64,000 bases of DNA, from assembly GCA_017410605.1 (NCBI GenBank), contig JAFQQN010000017.1, positions 62,001 to 126,000 of the forward strand. Direction: 5' to 3'. Both the position numbers and the translations under genes were made by a program. Position 1 is the stretch's first letter; the number at the start of each line of letters is the position of its first letter. Origin of the DNA: Clostridia bacterium (GTDB lineage: Bacteria; Bacillota; Clostridia; Oscillospirales; Acutalibacteraceae). This document shows positions 51,177 through 59,599 of the stretch, one piece after another. The notes under the pieces are model-generated. The model ran no database searches, was not told the origin of the DNA, and saw only the letters and a list, made by a program, of their open reading frames with translations.

Positions 51177-51206
51177 TAAAACGGCTTGTTAACAAGCCGT
51201 TTTTAT
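51177..51206 (+). terminator. Terminator of rpsU
   Basis: AAAACGGCTTG pairs perfectly with CAAGCCGTTTT around TTAA, followed by TATTTTTTTT. Confidence 0.92.
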
Positions 51207-51240
51207 TTTTTTTAAGTAAGATTGTTTTTGGGAGAAAAGT

Positions 51241-51738
51241 ATGCTTTTTAAACCTAAGTTTTACAAAAAAAGAATTACAGATATAACCCCCGCCTTTTTA
51301 AAAAAGAATAATATTAAGGCGGTTATTTTAGATGTTGACAACACACTTGCTACAAATAAGGGTAAAATACTTTTAGGCAATGTTCCTTCTTGGTTAGAGG
51401 CTATGGAAAAAGGGGGTATAAAGCTTATAATTCTTTCCAATGCAACGGTTGAAAGAATGAGCGGCTTTGCAAATAGGGTAGGGCTTCCTTTTGTGGGTCT
51501 CGGTCTTAAACCCTTGCCCTTTGGTTATTTTAGAGCGGCCAAAAGGGTTGGTGTTAAAATTAAAGAGTGCGCCATTATAGGCGACCAGCTTTTTACAGAT
51601 GTTTTAGGTGGCAATCTGGCCGGTTGCAAAACCGTTCTTGTAAGCCCTGTAGAGCTTGAACAAACAAAGCTTTTTAATATAAAGCGCGGTTTAGAGAGAA
51701 AATTACTTAAAAAGTATAAACTACCTTGTGAGTTTTAA
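51241..51738 (+). CDS. yqeG: YqeG-family HAD phosphatase
   Basis: A 165-residue HAD-superfamily (IIIA) phosphatase of the YqeG family. The nucleophile motif is AVILDVDNTLA (about 27-37), motif II is LSNAT and motif IV IIGDQLFTDVLGGN (about 112-125). Members dephosphorylate phosphatidylglycerophosphate in some lineages; the bacterial role is not settled. Next to nfo-like and aroQ, as often in Clostridia. Confidence 0.9.
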   Translation: MLFKPKFYKKRITDITPAFLKKNNIKAVILDVDNTLATNKGKILLGNVPSWLEAMEKGGIKLIILSNATVERMSGFANRVGLPFVGLGLKPLPFGYFRAAKRVGVKIKECAIIGDQLFTDVLGGNLAGCKTVLVSPVELEQTKLFNIKRGLERKLLKKYKLPCEF

Positions 51739-51749
51739 GGAGAGATAAA

Positions 51750-52607
51750 ATGTCGGCAAAATTCGGTCCCGCCGGAAACTCTGAAAGCTTTTCGGCAATG
51801 GGGTATAAATCGTCCTTGCAGGTTCCCGAATATATTGAAAAAATGGGGCTTGACACTTTTGAATACCAATGCGGTAGAGGCGTTAATATTGGGGAAGAAA
51901 AGGCTTCGCAGTTAGGCAAACTTGCTAAAGAAAAGGGAATTACACTTTCTCTTCACGCGCCATACTATATTTCTATGTCTTCTGTAGAAGAGCAAAAGCG
52001 ACTTAATTCTATAAAATATATTTTAGACAGCGCCAGAGCGGTTAATTTTATGGGCGGAAACAGAATAGTTGTTCATACCGGTTCTTGCGGAAAAATAAGC
52101 AGAGAACAGGCTCTTGCTTTGGCTATGGATACTATGAAACTTGCAATAGAAGCCTTAGATAGCGAGGGCCTTTCACACATTCACATCTGCCCCGAAACAA
52201 TGGGAAAAATCAATCAGCTTGGAACGTTGGAAGAGGTTATTGCTCTTTGCTCGTTAGATGAAAGGCTTATACCTTGTATAGATTTTGGTCACCTTAACGC
52301 AAGAACCTTGGGTGGGCTTAGCAGTGAAACAGAAATGCTTGAGGTTTTTAAAAAAATTGAAAACAGCCTGGGGTCTGACCGCCTGAAGGTGTTCCATTCT
52401 CATTTTTCTAAAATAGAGTATACTGCCGGTGGAGAAAAAAAGCACCTAACCTTTAAGGATGATGTTTTTGGTCCCAATTATGAGCCGGTTTTAGAAATAA
52501 CAGCCAGAAAAAATTTAAGTCCAACATTCATTTGCGAATCGGCCGGAACACAGGCAGAGGATTCAAAAACAATGAAGACATATTACGAAGCTTTGTTTAA
52601 TAAGTAA
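51750..52607 (+). CDS. Endonuclease IV-like TIM-barrel protein
   Basis: A 285-residue xylose-isomerase-like TIM barrel of the AP endonuclease family 2. Metal-binding residues typical of endonuclease IV can be followed: LHAPYY, VVHTGS, CPETMG, CIDFGHLNAR, FHSHFS, HLTF and CESAG. True Nfo cuts DNA at abasic sites; several residues around these motifs differ from E. coli Nfo, so an altered substrate is possible. AAGGAG precedes ATG 51750. Confidence 0.82.
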   Translation: MSAKFGPAGNSESFSAMGYKSSLQVPEYIEKMGLDTFEYQCGRGVNIGEEKASQLGKLAKEKGITLSLHAPYYISMSSVEEQKRLNSIKYILDSARAVNFMGGNRIVVHTGSCGKISREQALALAMDTMKLAIEALDSEGLSHIHICPETMGKINQLGTLEEVIALCSLDERLIPCIDFGHLNARTLGGLSSETEMLEVFKKIENSLGSDRLKVFHSHFSKIEYTAGGEKKHLTFKDDVFGPNYEPVLEITARKNLSPTFICESAGTQAEDSKTMKTYYEALFNK

Positions 52608-52619
52608 GGGGAAAGTGTT

Positions 52620-53048
52620 ATGAAAATTTTAGTAATTAACGGTCCTAATCTTAATCTTTTGGGTGTGAGAGAGCCTTCGGTGTATGGTAGCCGCACCTTA
52701 GATGACATAAATAAAAGTATTAATGCTTTTGCAAAAACCCTTTCGGCAGAATGTGATTTTTTTCAGTCTAACAGTGAGGGTGAAATTGTTTCTAAAATTC
52801 ATACTGTTTTGAGTGATTATGATGGTTGTGTTATTAATGCGGGTGCATATACGCATTACAGCTATGCAATAAGAGATGCCATTGCGGCTGTAGAAAAGCC
52901 GGTTATTGAGGTGCATATGTCTAATGTTCATTCGAGAGAAGAATTTCGCCATAAGTCGGTTATTTCTGCTGTTTGTAAGGGTGTAATTGCAGGGTTTGGA
53001 GAGAATAGTTATATTTTGGCTGTGAAGGCCCTTTGCGATTTAAAATAA
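52620..53048 (+). CDS. aroQ: Type II 3-dehydroquinate dehydratase
   Basis: Third step of the shikimate pathway to aromatic amino acids. 142 residues; VINGPNLNLLGVREP at 5-19, the catalytic Tyr in EPSVYGS, INAGAYTHYSYAIRDA (about 74-89) and the histidine in VIEVHMSNVHSREEFRHKS (adjoining blocks, about 95-115) are all present. ATG follows AAGGGGAAAG. Twelve bases after the previous gene. Confidence 0.96.
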   Translation: MKILVINGPNLNLLGVREPSVYGSRTLDDINKSINAFAKTLSAECDFFQSNSEGEIVSKIHTVLSDYDGCVINAGAYTHYSYAIRDAIAAVEKPVIEVHMSNVHSREEFRHKSVISAVCKGVIAGFGENSYILAVKALCDLK

Positions 53049-53082
53049 TTATACGCTCAAGACAAAAAATGCCCGTAATATC

Positions 53083-53111
53083 TTGACAAGAGAGGATAAA
53101 ATAGGTATAAT
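53083..53111 (+). promoter_or_regulatory. Promoter of efp
   Basis: TTGACA (53083-53088), 17 bases, TATAAT (53106-53111). Confidence 0.92.
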
Positions 53112-53199
53112 TTTAAAGGCTAGAAAAATTTTTGGCTATACTTAAATTATGGGTTTATATCGGTTTATCCGGTAAACAATATTTTGGAGGTAAAAAATT

Positions 53200-53757
53200 A
53201 TGGTAAGTGCCGGCGATTTTAGAAATGGCGTAACATTTGAAATGGAAGGAAATGTTTATCAGATTATTGAATTCCAGCATGTTAAACCGGGTAAGGGCGC
53301 CGCTTTTGTTCGCGCTAAAATTAAAAATGTTATTGCAGGTTCTGTGGTTGAAAAAACCTTTAACCCCAACGATAAATACCCAACTGCTTTTATTGAGAGA
53401 AAAGAAATGGAATATTCATATAACGACGGCGACCTTTATTATTTTATGGATCCCGAAAGCTATGAGCTTATCCCTGTAAACTCTTCAGATCTCGGTGACA
53501 ACTTTAAGTTTGTTAAGGAAAATATGGTTTGCAAAATTCTTTCTTATAAGGGTAATGTTTTTGGCATTGAGCCACCTACCTTTGTAGAGCTTCAGGTTAC
53601 CCAGACCGACCCTGGCTTTAAGGGTGACACTGCTACAAACGCAACTAAACCTGCTACTCTTGAAACCGGCGCTGAAATTCGTGTTCCTCTTTTCATTGAT
53701 GAGGGCGAAATGATTCGTATTGACACCAGAACCGGTGAATATATGGAACGCGCATAA
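53200..53757 (+). CDS. efp: Elongation factor P
   Basis: Helps ribosomes stalled at polyproline. 185 residues, three beta domains, with the exposed loop [17 protein letters not shown] where Lys at the tip (about residue 32, PGKG) contacts the peptidyl-transferase centre. The usual modification enzymes EpmA/B are not in the window. GGAGG precedes the ATG. Its own promoter and an 88-base leader precede it; the acidic protein gene follows after 61 bases. Confidence 0.97.
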   Translation: MVSAGDFRNGVTFEMEGNVYQIIEFQHVKPGKGAAFVRAKIKNVIAGSVVEKTFNPNDKYPTAFIERKEMEYSYNDGDLYYFMDPESYELIPVNSSDLGDNFKFVKENMVCKILSYKGNVFGIEPPTFVELQVTQTDPGFKGDTATNATKPATLETGAEIRVPLFIDEGEMIRIDTRTGEYMERA

Positions 53758-53818
53758 TTAAAGAAATTTATTTCTTTAGATAACCTTTCCCCGATAAATT
53801 TTTTAAGGAGAAATTATT

Positions 53819-54259
53819 ATGACTATTTCTGAAAAAGTTGCTTATATTAAAGGCTTGGCAGAAGGCCTTGGTCTTGACAGTGAAGATAAGAACAGCAAGG
53901 TTTTGAAAGCAATTATCGACCTTTTAGAGGATGTTGCCCTTACTGTTGAAGACCTTGAAGACGGTTGCGCAGAGCTTTGCGAACAGATTGACGCTGTAGA
54001 TGAAGACCTTTCTAATCTTGAAGACTTCATTTATGAAGAAGACGAAGATGATGAATACTTCGATGAAGATGAGTTTTTCGACGATGACGACGAGCTTTAT
54101 GAGGTAGAGTGCCCTGCCTGCCACGATATTGTTTATCTTGATGAGGGTATGTTAGAAGAGGGCGAAATTGCCTGTCCTAATTGCGGCACTAATCTTGAGT
54201 TTGATTTTGATGAGTGCGACTGTGATTGCTGTGACGGTGAGTGCGAGGATAAGGAATAA
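53819..54259 (+). CDS. Highly acidic CD1247-type protein with cysteine-rich tail
   Basis: A 146-residue protein of a clostridial family (I recall it as CD1247 N-terminal domain proteins). The N-terminal helical half (about 1-65) starts TISEKVAYIKGLAEGLGL; the middle is almost wholly Asp/Glu (about 68-92); the end has two CxxC pairs of zinc-ribbon type (CPACHD, CPNCGT) and a final CDCDCCDGEC run. Function unknown. AAGGAG precedes ATG 53819. It follows efp and is closed by a terminator; metal binding is likely. Confidence 0.7.
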   Translation: MTISEKVAYIKGLAEGLGLDSEDKNSKVLKAIIDLLEDVALTVEDLEDGCAELCEQIDAVDEDLSNLEDFIYEEDEDDEYFDEDEFFDDDDELYEVECPACHDIVYLDEGMLEEGEIACPNCGTNLEFDFDECDCDCCDGECEDKE

Positions 54260-54283
54260 TCCCCTTATCTTGGGATGTATTTT

Positions 54284-54308
54284 AAGGGGTACTTCGGTAC
54301 CCCTTTTT
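54284..54308 (+). terminator. Terminator after efp and the acidic protein gene
   Basis: AAGGGGTAC pairs with GTACCCCTT around the stable TTCG tetraloop, followed by a T run. Confidence 0.92.
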
Positions 54309-54351
54309 AGTTTGTTGAGGTTAAAAATCTATTAAAGAAGGAATTAGAATA

Positions 54352-55101
54352 ATGCAGACAAAAACCTTTCAGCTTAAATACTCACAGGCTGATGAAAAGG
54401 AAAAATCGGTTGGTGTTATTATTGTTGCGGCAGGTTCTGCTTCCCGAATGGGGGGCACCAATAAGATAACTGCACCTTTGGCTCAAAAGCCGGTTATAAG
54501 CTATACCCTAAGTTCCTTTCAAAACCACCCCCTGGTTAATGATATTGTTCTTGTAACAAAAAAAGATATGATACTTACCCTTCAAAAGTTTACTGACGAG
54601 TGTGGTTTTTTAAAGGTAACAGATATTATAGAGGGTGGTAATTGCCGAGAGGACTCTGTAAGAATTGGTTTTGAACGGCTTATAAAAAACGAAAATATTA
54701 AAACTGTTCTTATACATGATGGGGCACGACCGCTTGTATCCAAAGAGGTTATAGACAGGGTAATAACCGCTGCAGAAGAATTTTCGGCAGTTGTTCCGGC
54801 GGTTCCGGTTAAAGATACTATTAAAAAAATAGGAACCCTTGGCCGGGTAGAGCAAACAATTGAAAGAAATAACCTTGTTAATATTCAAACTCCCCAAGGC
54901 TTTAGTGTAGAAACCTTTAAAACTGCTCTCGAAAAGGCAGGAGATAATCTGGAAAAGTTTACTGATGATGCTTCTATTGTTGAAGCGGCGGGAAATTCGG
55001 TCTATACGGTTATGGGTGATTATAAAAACATAAAAATAACCACTCCTGAGGATTTGATTTTAGCTAAGGCATATTTAAATTCTTTAACTGAGGGGGAGTA
55101 A
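54352..55101 (+). CDS. ispD: 2-C-methyl-D-erythritol 4-phosphate cytidylyltransferase
   Basis: Third step of the non-mevalonate isoprenoid pathway. 249 residues; the nucleotide-binding start VIIVAAGSASRMGGTNKI (about 22-39), the GGNCREDSVRIG (about 99-110) and HDGARPLVS (about 123-131) motifs, and QTPQGF are typical. A 20-residue N-terminal lead precedes the domain. Three bases separate it from ispF. Confidence 0.95.
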   Translation: MQTKTFQLKYSQADEKEKSVGVIIVAAGSASRMGGTNKITAPLAQKPVISYTLSSFQNHPLVNDIVLVTKKDMILTLQKFTDECGFLKVTDIIEGGNCREDSVRIGFERLIKNENIKTVLIHDGARPLVSKEVIDRVITAAEEFSAVVPAVPVKDTIKKIGTLGRVEQTIERNNLVNIQTPQGFSVETFKTALEKAGDNLEKFTDDASIVEAAGNSVYTVMGDYKNIKITTPEDLILAKAYLNSLTEGE

Positions 55102-55104
55102 TTA

Positions 55105-55575
55105 ATGCGAATAGGAAACGGATATGACGTTCACCGTCTGGTTCCTGGAAGAAAGCTTGTTATAGGTGGTGTGGAAATACCCTTTGAGCTTGGTCTTGAC
55201 GGACATTCCGATGCAGATGTTTTGCTTCACGCAATTAGTGATGCTCTTTTGGGTGCCGCCGCTTTAGGGGATATTGGTAAGCATTTCCCTCCATCAGATA
55301 ATAGCTTTAAAAACATTGATAGCAGAATTTTGCTTAGAAGGGTTAAAAAACTCTTGTCCGACAAGGATTATAGGGTGGTTAATGTTGATGCTACAATTGT
55401 TGCACAACGCCCTAAAATGTTGCCCTTTATTCAAAAAATGGTTCAAAATGTAGCAGAGGACCTTGATGTAGATATAGGCAACATAAACATTAAGGCTACC
55501 ACAGAAGAGGGGCTGGGCTTTACCGGAAGCGGCGAGGGAATTTCGGCTATGGCGGTATGCCTTATTGAAAGATAA
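55105..55575 (+). CDS. ispF: 2-C-methyl-D-erythritol 2,4-cyclodiphosphate synthase
   Basis: Cyclises the CDP-methylerythritol phosphate to the cyclodiphosphate. 156 residues; zinc ligands in GYDVHRL (Asp8, His10) and [10 protein letters not shown] (His42), the DIGKHFP loop and the [16 protein letters not shown] end identify it. Made in tandem with IspD. Confidence 0.96.
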   Translation: MRIGNGYDVHRLVPGRKLVIGGVEIPFELGLDGHSDADVLLHAISDALLGAAALGDIGKHFPPSDNSFKNIDSRILLRRVKKLLSDKDYRVVNVDATIVAQRPKMLPFIQKMVQNVAEDLDVDIGNINIKATTEEGLGFTGSGEGISAMAVCLIER

Positions 55576-55591
55576 ACATATAAGCTTAATA

Positions 55592-55637
55592 CGGTTAATA
55601 TAATAGTTATGTAATATTATAACCATATAATTAACCG
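55592..55637. repeat. AT-rich inverted repeat after ispF
   Basis: CGGTTAAT (55592-55599) and ATTAACCG (55630-55637) are perfect inverse copies with an AT-rich self-complementary centre. It may form a cruciform or weak terminator in front of the DUF4830 gene; its right arm ends at that gene's ribosome site. Confidence 0.5.
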
Positions 55638-55647
55638 AGGTGGTTTT

Positions 55648-56109
55648 ATGTTTGCGGTGGTTACCAGTGGCAAAAAAATATATAAGGTATTTACGGTTTG
55701 TTTGCTTGTAGCAGTTCTCATATGTTCCATAGCTTTTACAGTTAATAACAGCGCAAAGGCAGAAGAAGATTTTCCAAAAGGTGCCACCCATAATGAAAGA
55801 ATAAATTTTCTTTCTAAAATGGGTTATTCGGCCGATATAAAAAATGAAGAGCAAAAAAGTGAAATTTTTATTCCCGCTGAGTTTTCGTCAGTTTATAATA
55901 ACTATAACTCTCTTCAAAAATCCGCCGGGTATGACCTGTTACCCTTTGCAGGGAAAAAAGCAACACTTTATTCTGTCAAGCTTGAAGACAAAACAAGAGA
56001 CGACCTTTATGCTCATATTATTGTTTATGAGGGGAATATAATCGGCGGTGATATTTCTGCATTGTCTGTAGACGATGGGTTTATGTTGCCACTAAAAAAT
56101 GGAGAGTAA
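55648..56109 (+). CDS. DUF4830-like secreted or membrane-anchored protein
   Basis: A 153-residue protein with one N-terminal hydrophobic helix (about 14-33) and an extracytoplasmic domain. The run RINFLSKMGYS, IPAEFSSVYNNYNSLQKSAGYDL in adjoining blocks, YEGNIIGGDISAL and GFMLPL matches the pattern of DUF4830 proteins of Clostridia, whose function is unknown. ATG 55648 follows GAGGTGG. Three bases separate it from the pseudouridine synthase gene. Confidence 0.72.
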   Translation: MFAVVTSGKKIYKVFTVCLLVAVLICSIAFTVNNSAKAEEDFPKGATHNERINFLSKMGYSADIKNEEQKSEIFIPAEFSSVYNNYNSLQKSAGYDLLPFAGKKATLYSVKLEDKTRDDLYAHIIVYEGNIIGGDISALSVDDGFMLPLKNGE

Positions 56110-56111
56110 TT

Positions 56112-56840
56112 TTGGAAAGATTAGATAAAATAGTATCTAAAGCGGGGGCGGTCTCCCGTTCAGATGCAAGAGGATATATTTTAAGGGGATTGGTTACGGT
56201 TGACGGTAATGTGGTTAGGGATATAAGCCTGAAGGTCGACCCTAAGCTTCAAGAAATCACCCTTAATTCAAAAAGCTTAACCTATAAAAAATATTGTTAT
56301 ATTATTATGAATAAGCCTAAGGGTGTTCTCTCGGCCAGTGATGATAAATGGGCTAAAACGGTTATAGATATTTTGTCACCCGTTTTAAAGAGGAGAAACC
56401 TGTTTCCTGTTGGTAGACTGGATAAGGATACTACCGGACTTCTTATTATTACCGACGATGGTGATTTTGCACATAATCTTTTATCGCCATCTAAGAAGGT
56501 GCCAAAGGAGTATCTTGTAACCCTTGACGGCAAAATAGAGCAAAGTATTATTGACGGTTTTGCCACAGGACTTACTCTTAAAGACGGCACTATGCTTTCG
56601 CCGGCCGTTTTAAAAAAGACTGAAAAATCCAATGTGGCGCTCGTTAAAATTGTAGAGGGCAAATATCATCAAATTAAAAGAATGTTCGGGCTTTTCGACC
56701 TGGGCGTAAACGAGCTTAAAAGAACAAGCTTTGGAGGGCTTACTCTTCCTGATGATTTAGAAGAGGGGCAATACCGTGAGGTTAAAGAGGAAGAAATGAA
56801 AATTTTAATGGATTCTGTATCCTTAAAATCATACAGTTAA
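56112..56840 (+). CDS. RsuA-family rRNA pseudouridine synthase
   Basis: Makes pseudouridine in rRNA (RsuA/RluB group). 242 residues: S4 RNA-binding domain (1-60, ERLDKIVSKAGAVSRSDAR), then the catalytic domain with NKPKGVLSA and the active-site Asp in PVGRLDKDTTGLL (about 98-110). I cannot tell if the target is 16S position 516 or 23S. Start is TTG 56112, with GGAG at 56101. Confidence 0.9.
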   Translation: MERLDKIVSKAGAVSRSDARGYILRGLVTVDGNVVRDISLKVDPKLQEITLNSKSLTYKKYCYIIMNKPKGVLSASDDKWAKTVIDILSPVLKRRNLFPVGRLDKDTTGLLIITDDGDFAHNLLSPSKKVPKEYLVTLDGKIEQSIIDGFATGLTLKDGTMLSPAVLKKTEKSNVALVKIVEGKYHQIKRMFGLFDLGVNELKRTSFGGLTLPDDLEEGQYREVKEEEMKILMDSVSLKSYS

Positions 56841-56953
56841 AGTTTTGTTAATAATTACGCCATCATATATAAAAAAATCTTGCCTTGTAGGCGTAGTTTT
56901 GACATTTTGAACATCCTCAAAAATTTTCTTATGCAATATCGCCAAAACATTCT

Positions 56954-56981
56954 TTGAAAGTTTGGATAATTAAGGTATAGT
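56954..56981 (+). promoter_or_regulatory. Promoter of the sugar ABC ATPase gene
   Basis: TTGAAA (56954-56959), 16 bases, TATAGT (56976-56981). The 221-base gap 56841-57061 holds no gene. Confidence 0.5.
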
Positions 56982-57061
56982 AATTTAAAAAAGTTATTGA
57001 TATAATATTAAAGTATAAAGCAAGGTGTGTGCTTTGCTTAAAATTCTAGGAGGTTACCTAA

Positions 57062-58204
57062 ATGGCAAGTCTTTCACTTAAAAACATTTACAAGAAATAT
57101 CCCGGCGGTGTTATCGCCGTTTCCGATTTTAATTTGGAAATTGAGGATAAAGAATTCATTATTTTGGTTGGTCCTTCAGGTTGCGGTAAATCCACCACAC
57201 TTCGAATGATTGCCGGTCTTGAAGAAATCAGCAGCGGTGAGCTTTATATCGGCGATCGTCTTGTTAACGACGTTGCTCCTAAAGACCGCGATATTGCAAT
57301 GGTTTTCCAGAACTATGCGCTTTATCCCCATATGACAGTTTTCGACAATATGGCTTTCGGCCTTAAGCTTCGCAAGACCTCTAAGGAAGAAATCCGCCGC
57401 CGCGTTGAAGAGGCTGCCCGTATTCTTGATATTGAACACCTTTTAGAGCGTAAGCCTAAGGCTTTGTCCGGTGGTCAGCGTCAGCGTGTTGCTTTGGGTC
57501 GTGCTATTGTTCGTGAGCCTAAGGTATTCCTCCTTGACGAGCCCCTTTCCAACCTTGATGCTAAGCTTCGTGCACAGATGCGTACCGAGCTTACCAGAAT
57601 GCACCAGAAGTTAGGAACAACATTTATTTACGTTACCCATGACCAGACTGAGGCTATGACAATGGGTACTCGTATCGTTGTTATGAAAGACGGTCTTATT
57701 CAGCAGTGTGCTGCTCCTCAGGTTCTTTACGATAAGCCTTGCAATATGTTCGTTGCCGGATTTATCGGTTCTCCTCAAATGAACTTTATCGACGGTAAGG
57801 TTATAAAAGAGGGTGACAAGTTCTTTGTAGAATTTGGTTCTGAAGACACCAAGACCCGTGCAGGTGTTAAGTATAAGATTGCTCTTCCCGATTATAAGAA
57901 TGATAAGGACGCACTTGTTCCTTATGTTGACAAAGATGTTATCATCGGTATTCGTCCTGAGCACGTTCACAACGAAGAGAATTATCTCGAAACAATTCCC
58001 GAAGGTATTGTTGAGGCAGACGTTGAGGTTACTGAGCTTATGGGTGCAGAAACCTACCTTTATATGAACTGCGAAGGTCAAAACATCAATGCTCGTGTTG
58101 ATCCGTCTTCTACTGCCCGTCCTGGCGATAAGATCAAAATTACAATTGATCCTAAGAAAATTCACATTTTCGATAAGGAAACACAGCAGACTGTTTGCAA
58201 CTAA
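57062..58204 (+). CDS. Carbohydrate ABC transporter ATPase (MsmK/UgpC type)
   Basis: Energises sugar importers. 380 residues: ABC domain with Walker [10 protein letters not shown] (about 36-44), signature LSGGQRQRV (about 136-144), Walker [17 protein letters not shown], and a C-terminal OB-like regulatory domain (about 235-380). No binding protein or permeases are near, so like MsmK it probably serves several sugar transporters encoded elsewhere. Codons are biased as in highly expressed genes. AGGAGG precedes ATG 57062. Confidence 0.93.
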   Translation: MASLSLKNIYKKYPGGVIAVSDFNLEIEDKEFIILVGPSGCGKSTTLRMIAGLEEISSGELYIGDRLVNDVAPKDRDIAMVFQNYALYPHMTVFDNMAFGLKLRKTSKEEIRRRVEEAARILDIEHLLERKPKALSGGQRQRVALGRAIVREPKVFLLDEPLSNLDAKLRAQMRTELTRMHQKLGTTFIYVTHDQTEAMTMGTRIVVMKDGLIQQCAAPQVLYDKPCNMFVAGFIGSPQMNFIDGKVIKEGDKFFVEFGSEDTKTRAGVKYKIALPDYKNDKDALVPYVDKDVIIGIRPEHVHNEENYLETIPEGIVEADVEVTELMGAETYLYMNCEGQNINARVDPSSTARPGDKIKITIDPKKIHIFDKETQQTVCN

Positions 58205-58215
58205 TATTTAAAGTG

Positions 58216-58243
58216 CCGCCGTTTTTTAAAACGGCGGTTTTTA
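58216..58243 (+). terminator. Terminator of the sugar ABC ATPase gene
   Basis: CCGCCGTTTT pairs with AAAACGGCGG, then TTTTTATT. Confidence 0.88.
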
Positions 58244-58303
58244 TTAGGTATAGCTTGTGAAGCAGGGAAGCACTTACGCTATATTATATAAGGAAGTGTT
58301 AGG

Positions 58304-59071
58304 GTGGCAAGCTTTGAAAAACTTCTAGACGGAATTTATCGGCTCAAGGTGCCCTTTGAGTCGCTGTATACTTCCGTTTTTTTAATAGAAACAAAAGAGG
58401 AAGCTATTCTTTTCGATTTTGCTACTACGGTTTTTGATGCCGAAAACATAATCATCCCCGCCTTGAGGGAATTAGGTAAAAGTCCAAACTTTTTGGTCGC
58501 ATCACATACACATGGGGATCATATTGGCGGTCTGGAGAGGCTACATAAAGAATTTCCCAAGGCTTCGGTTTTAATGTATGATGAGGCATATGCCAAAGAA
58601 CATAAAGAAATTGAAATTCTTACACTTCAAAATGGACAGTATATTATACCCGGCATCAAGGCTATAAATATACCCGGTCATAGTAATTCTTGTTGTGTAT
58701 TGCTAGACGAAAGAACAAACACAATTTTAACCGGCGATGCGGTTCAGCTTTTCGGTATTGACCGTTTCGGTCTCGGTATATCAGATATTAATAAATATAT
58801 TTCTTCTATAGATATTTTAAGGAAGCTAGGCGCGGAAAACCTTGTGGCATCTCACGAGTTTGCACCTTTGGGGGCACTGTCATATGGCAAAAAAGCCACA
58901 GAGGATTATTTAGACTGTGCATTAGATTGTCTTAAAAAGGCACAGGTTTTTGTTTTAGACAGAATTAAAAAAGGTTACAATAAAGAGGAAATTTTAAGGG
59001 AATATAATAACCAAGGACTGCCTACAATTTCTCTTCGCCATATAAATATGCTTAGTCTATCTGAAAATTAA
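58304..59071 (+). CDS. Metallo-beta-lactamase-fold hydrolase
   Basis: A 255-residue MBL-fold metallohydrolase. The metal motif is SHTHGDHIGG (about 67-76), with later ligands in IPGHSNSC (His, about 125) and TGDAVQLF (Asp, about 146) and a final His in VASHEFAPLG. Substrate unknown; glyoxalase II-like or lactonase activities are common in the group. Start is GTG 58304, seven bases after GGAAG. Stands alone between the ATPase terminator and the rpmG leader. Confidence 0.85.
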   Translation: MASFEKLLDGIYRLKVPFESLYTSVFLIETKEEAILFDFATTVFDAENIIIPALRELGKSPNFLVASHTHGDHIGGLERLHKEFPKASVLMYDEAYAKEHKEIEILTLQNGQYIIPGIKAINIPGHSNSCCVLLDERTNTILTGDAVQLFGIDRFGLGISDINKYISSIDILRKLGAENLVASHEFAPLGALSYGKKATEDYLDCALDCLKKAQVFVLDRIKKGYNKEEILREYNNQGLPTISLRHINMLSLSEN

Positions 59072-59197
59072 GTTTATAGGTTTACGGCATTTTATTTAGT
59101 TAATATGTTTAAAGGCGACCTTTTTGGTGCATTTGTCGGTTAATTTATGTTATATAGTATCTATTTTGCATTATTTTTTAAAAAAATAAAAAAGTTC

Positions 59198-59226
59198 TTG
59201 ACCTTGACTGGGGAGTGTGATATAAT
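59198..59226 (+). promoter_or_regulatory. Promoter of rpmG-secE-nusG-rplK-rplA
   Basis: TTGACC (59198-59203), 17 bases, TATAAT (59221-59226). Confidence 0.85.
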
Positions 59227-59232
59227 CATTAA

Positions 59233-59436
59233 TACCTCAGTAGGGTCTTTTTTTTTGCGCCCTTTTTTCAGTGTAGGCTAAAGGGTAAAATTAAGCCCGA
59301 TGACAGAAATCCGCATATTGTTCTTCGCTCGTTGGCCTTGAGCATGCCACGGGTAAGCGGCATTTTTGTGTGAGGGAGGCTCGTTTACTTCATTATTTGA
59401 AGCAAAAATTAATTCCGTAAAACGGGAGGTGCCGTC
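59233..59436 (+). promoter_or_regulatory. Long leader of the rpmG operon
   Basis: About 200 bases between the predicted start of transcription and rpmG. ACCTCAGTAGGGT followed by nine T at 59234-59255 could be an early terminator, and ATGCC/GGCAT at 59344-59363 followed by TTTTG a second. I do not recognise a known leader family. The stretch 59072-59197 before the promoter is AT-rich and empty. Confidence 0.45.
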
Positions 59437-59586
59437 ATGAGAGTAAAAATCACTTTGGCTTGTAGCGAATGTAAACAACGCAACTACAACACTATGAAGA
59501 ACAAAAAGAACGATCCCGATCGTTTAGAAATGAACAAATATTGTCGTTTCTGCAGAAAGCACACACTTCACAAGGAAACAAAGTAA
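59437..59586 (+). CDS. rpmG: 50S ribosomal protein L33
   Basis: A 49-residue ribosomal protein of the zinc-binding (C+) type: CSECKQRNY near the start and [14 protein letters not shown] at the end give the four cysteines. GGGAGG precedes the ATG. First gene of the secretion/transcription/ribosome operon; secE starts 13 bases after it. Confidence 0.97.
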   Translation: MRVKITLACSECKQRNYNTMKNKKNDPDRLEMNKYCRFCRKHTLHKETK

Positions 59587-59599
59587 GGGAGGCACATAT

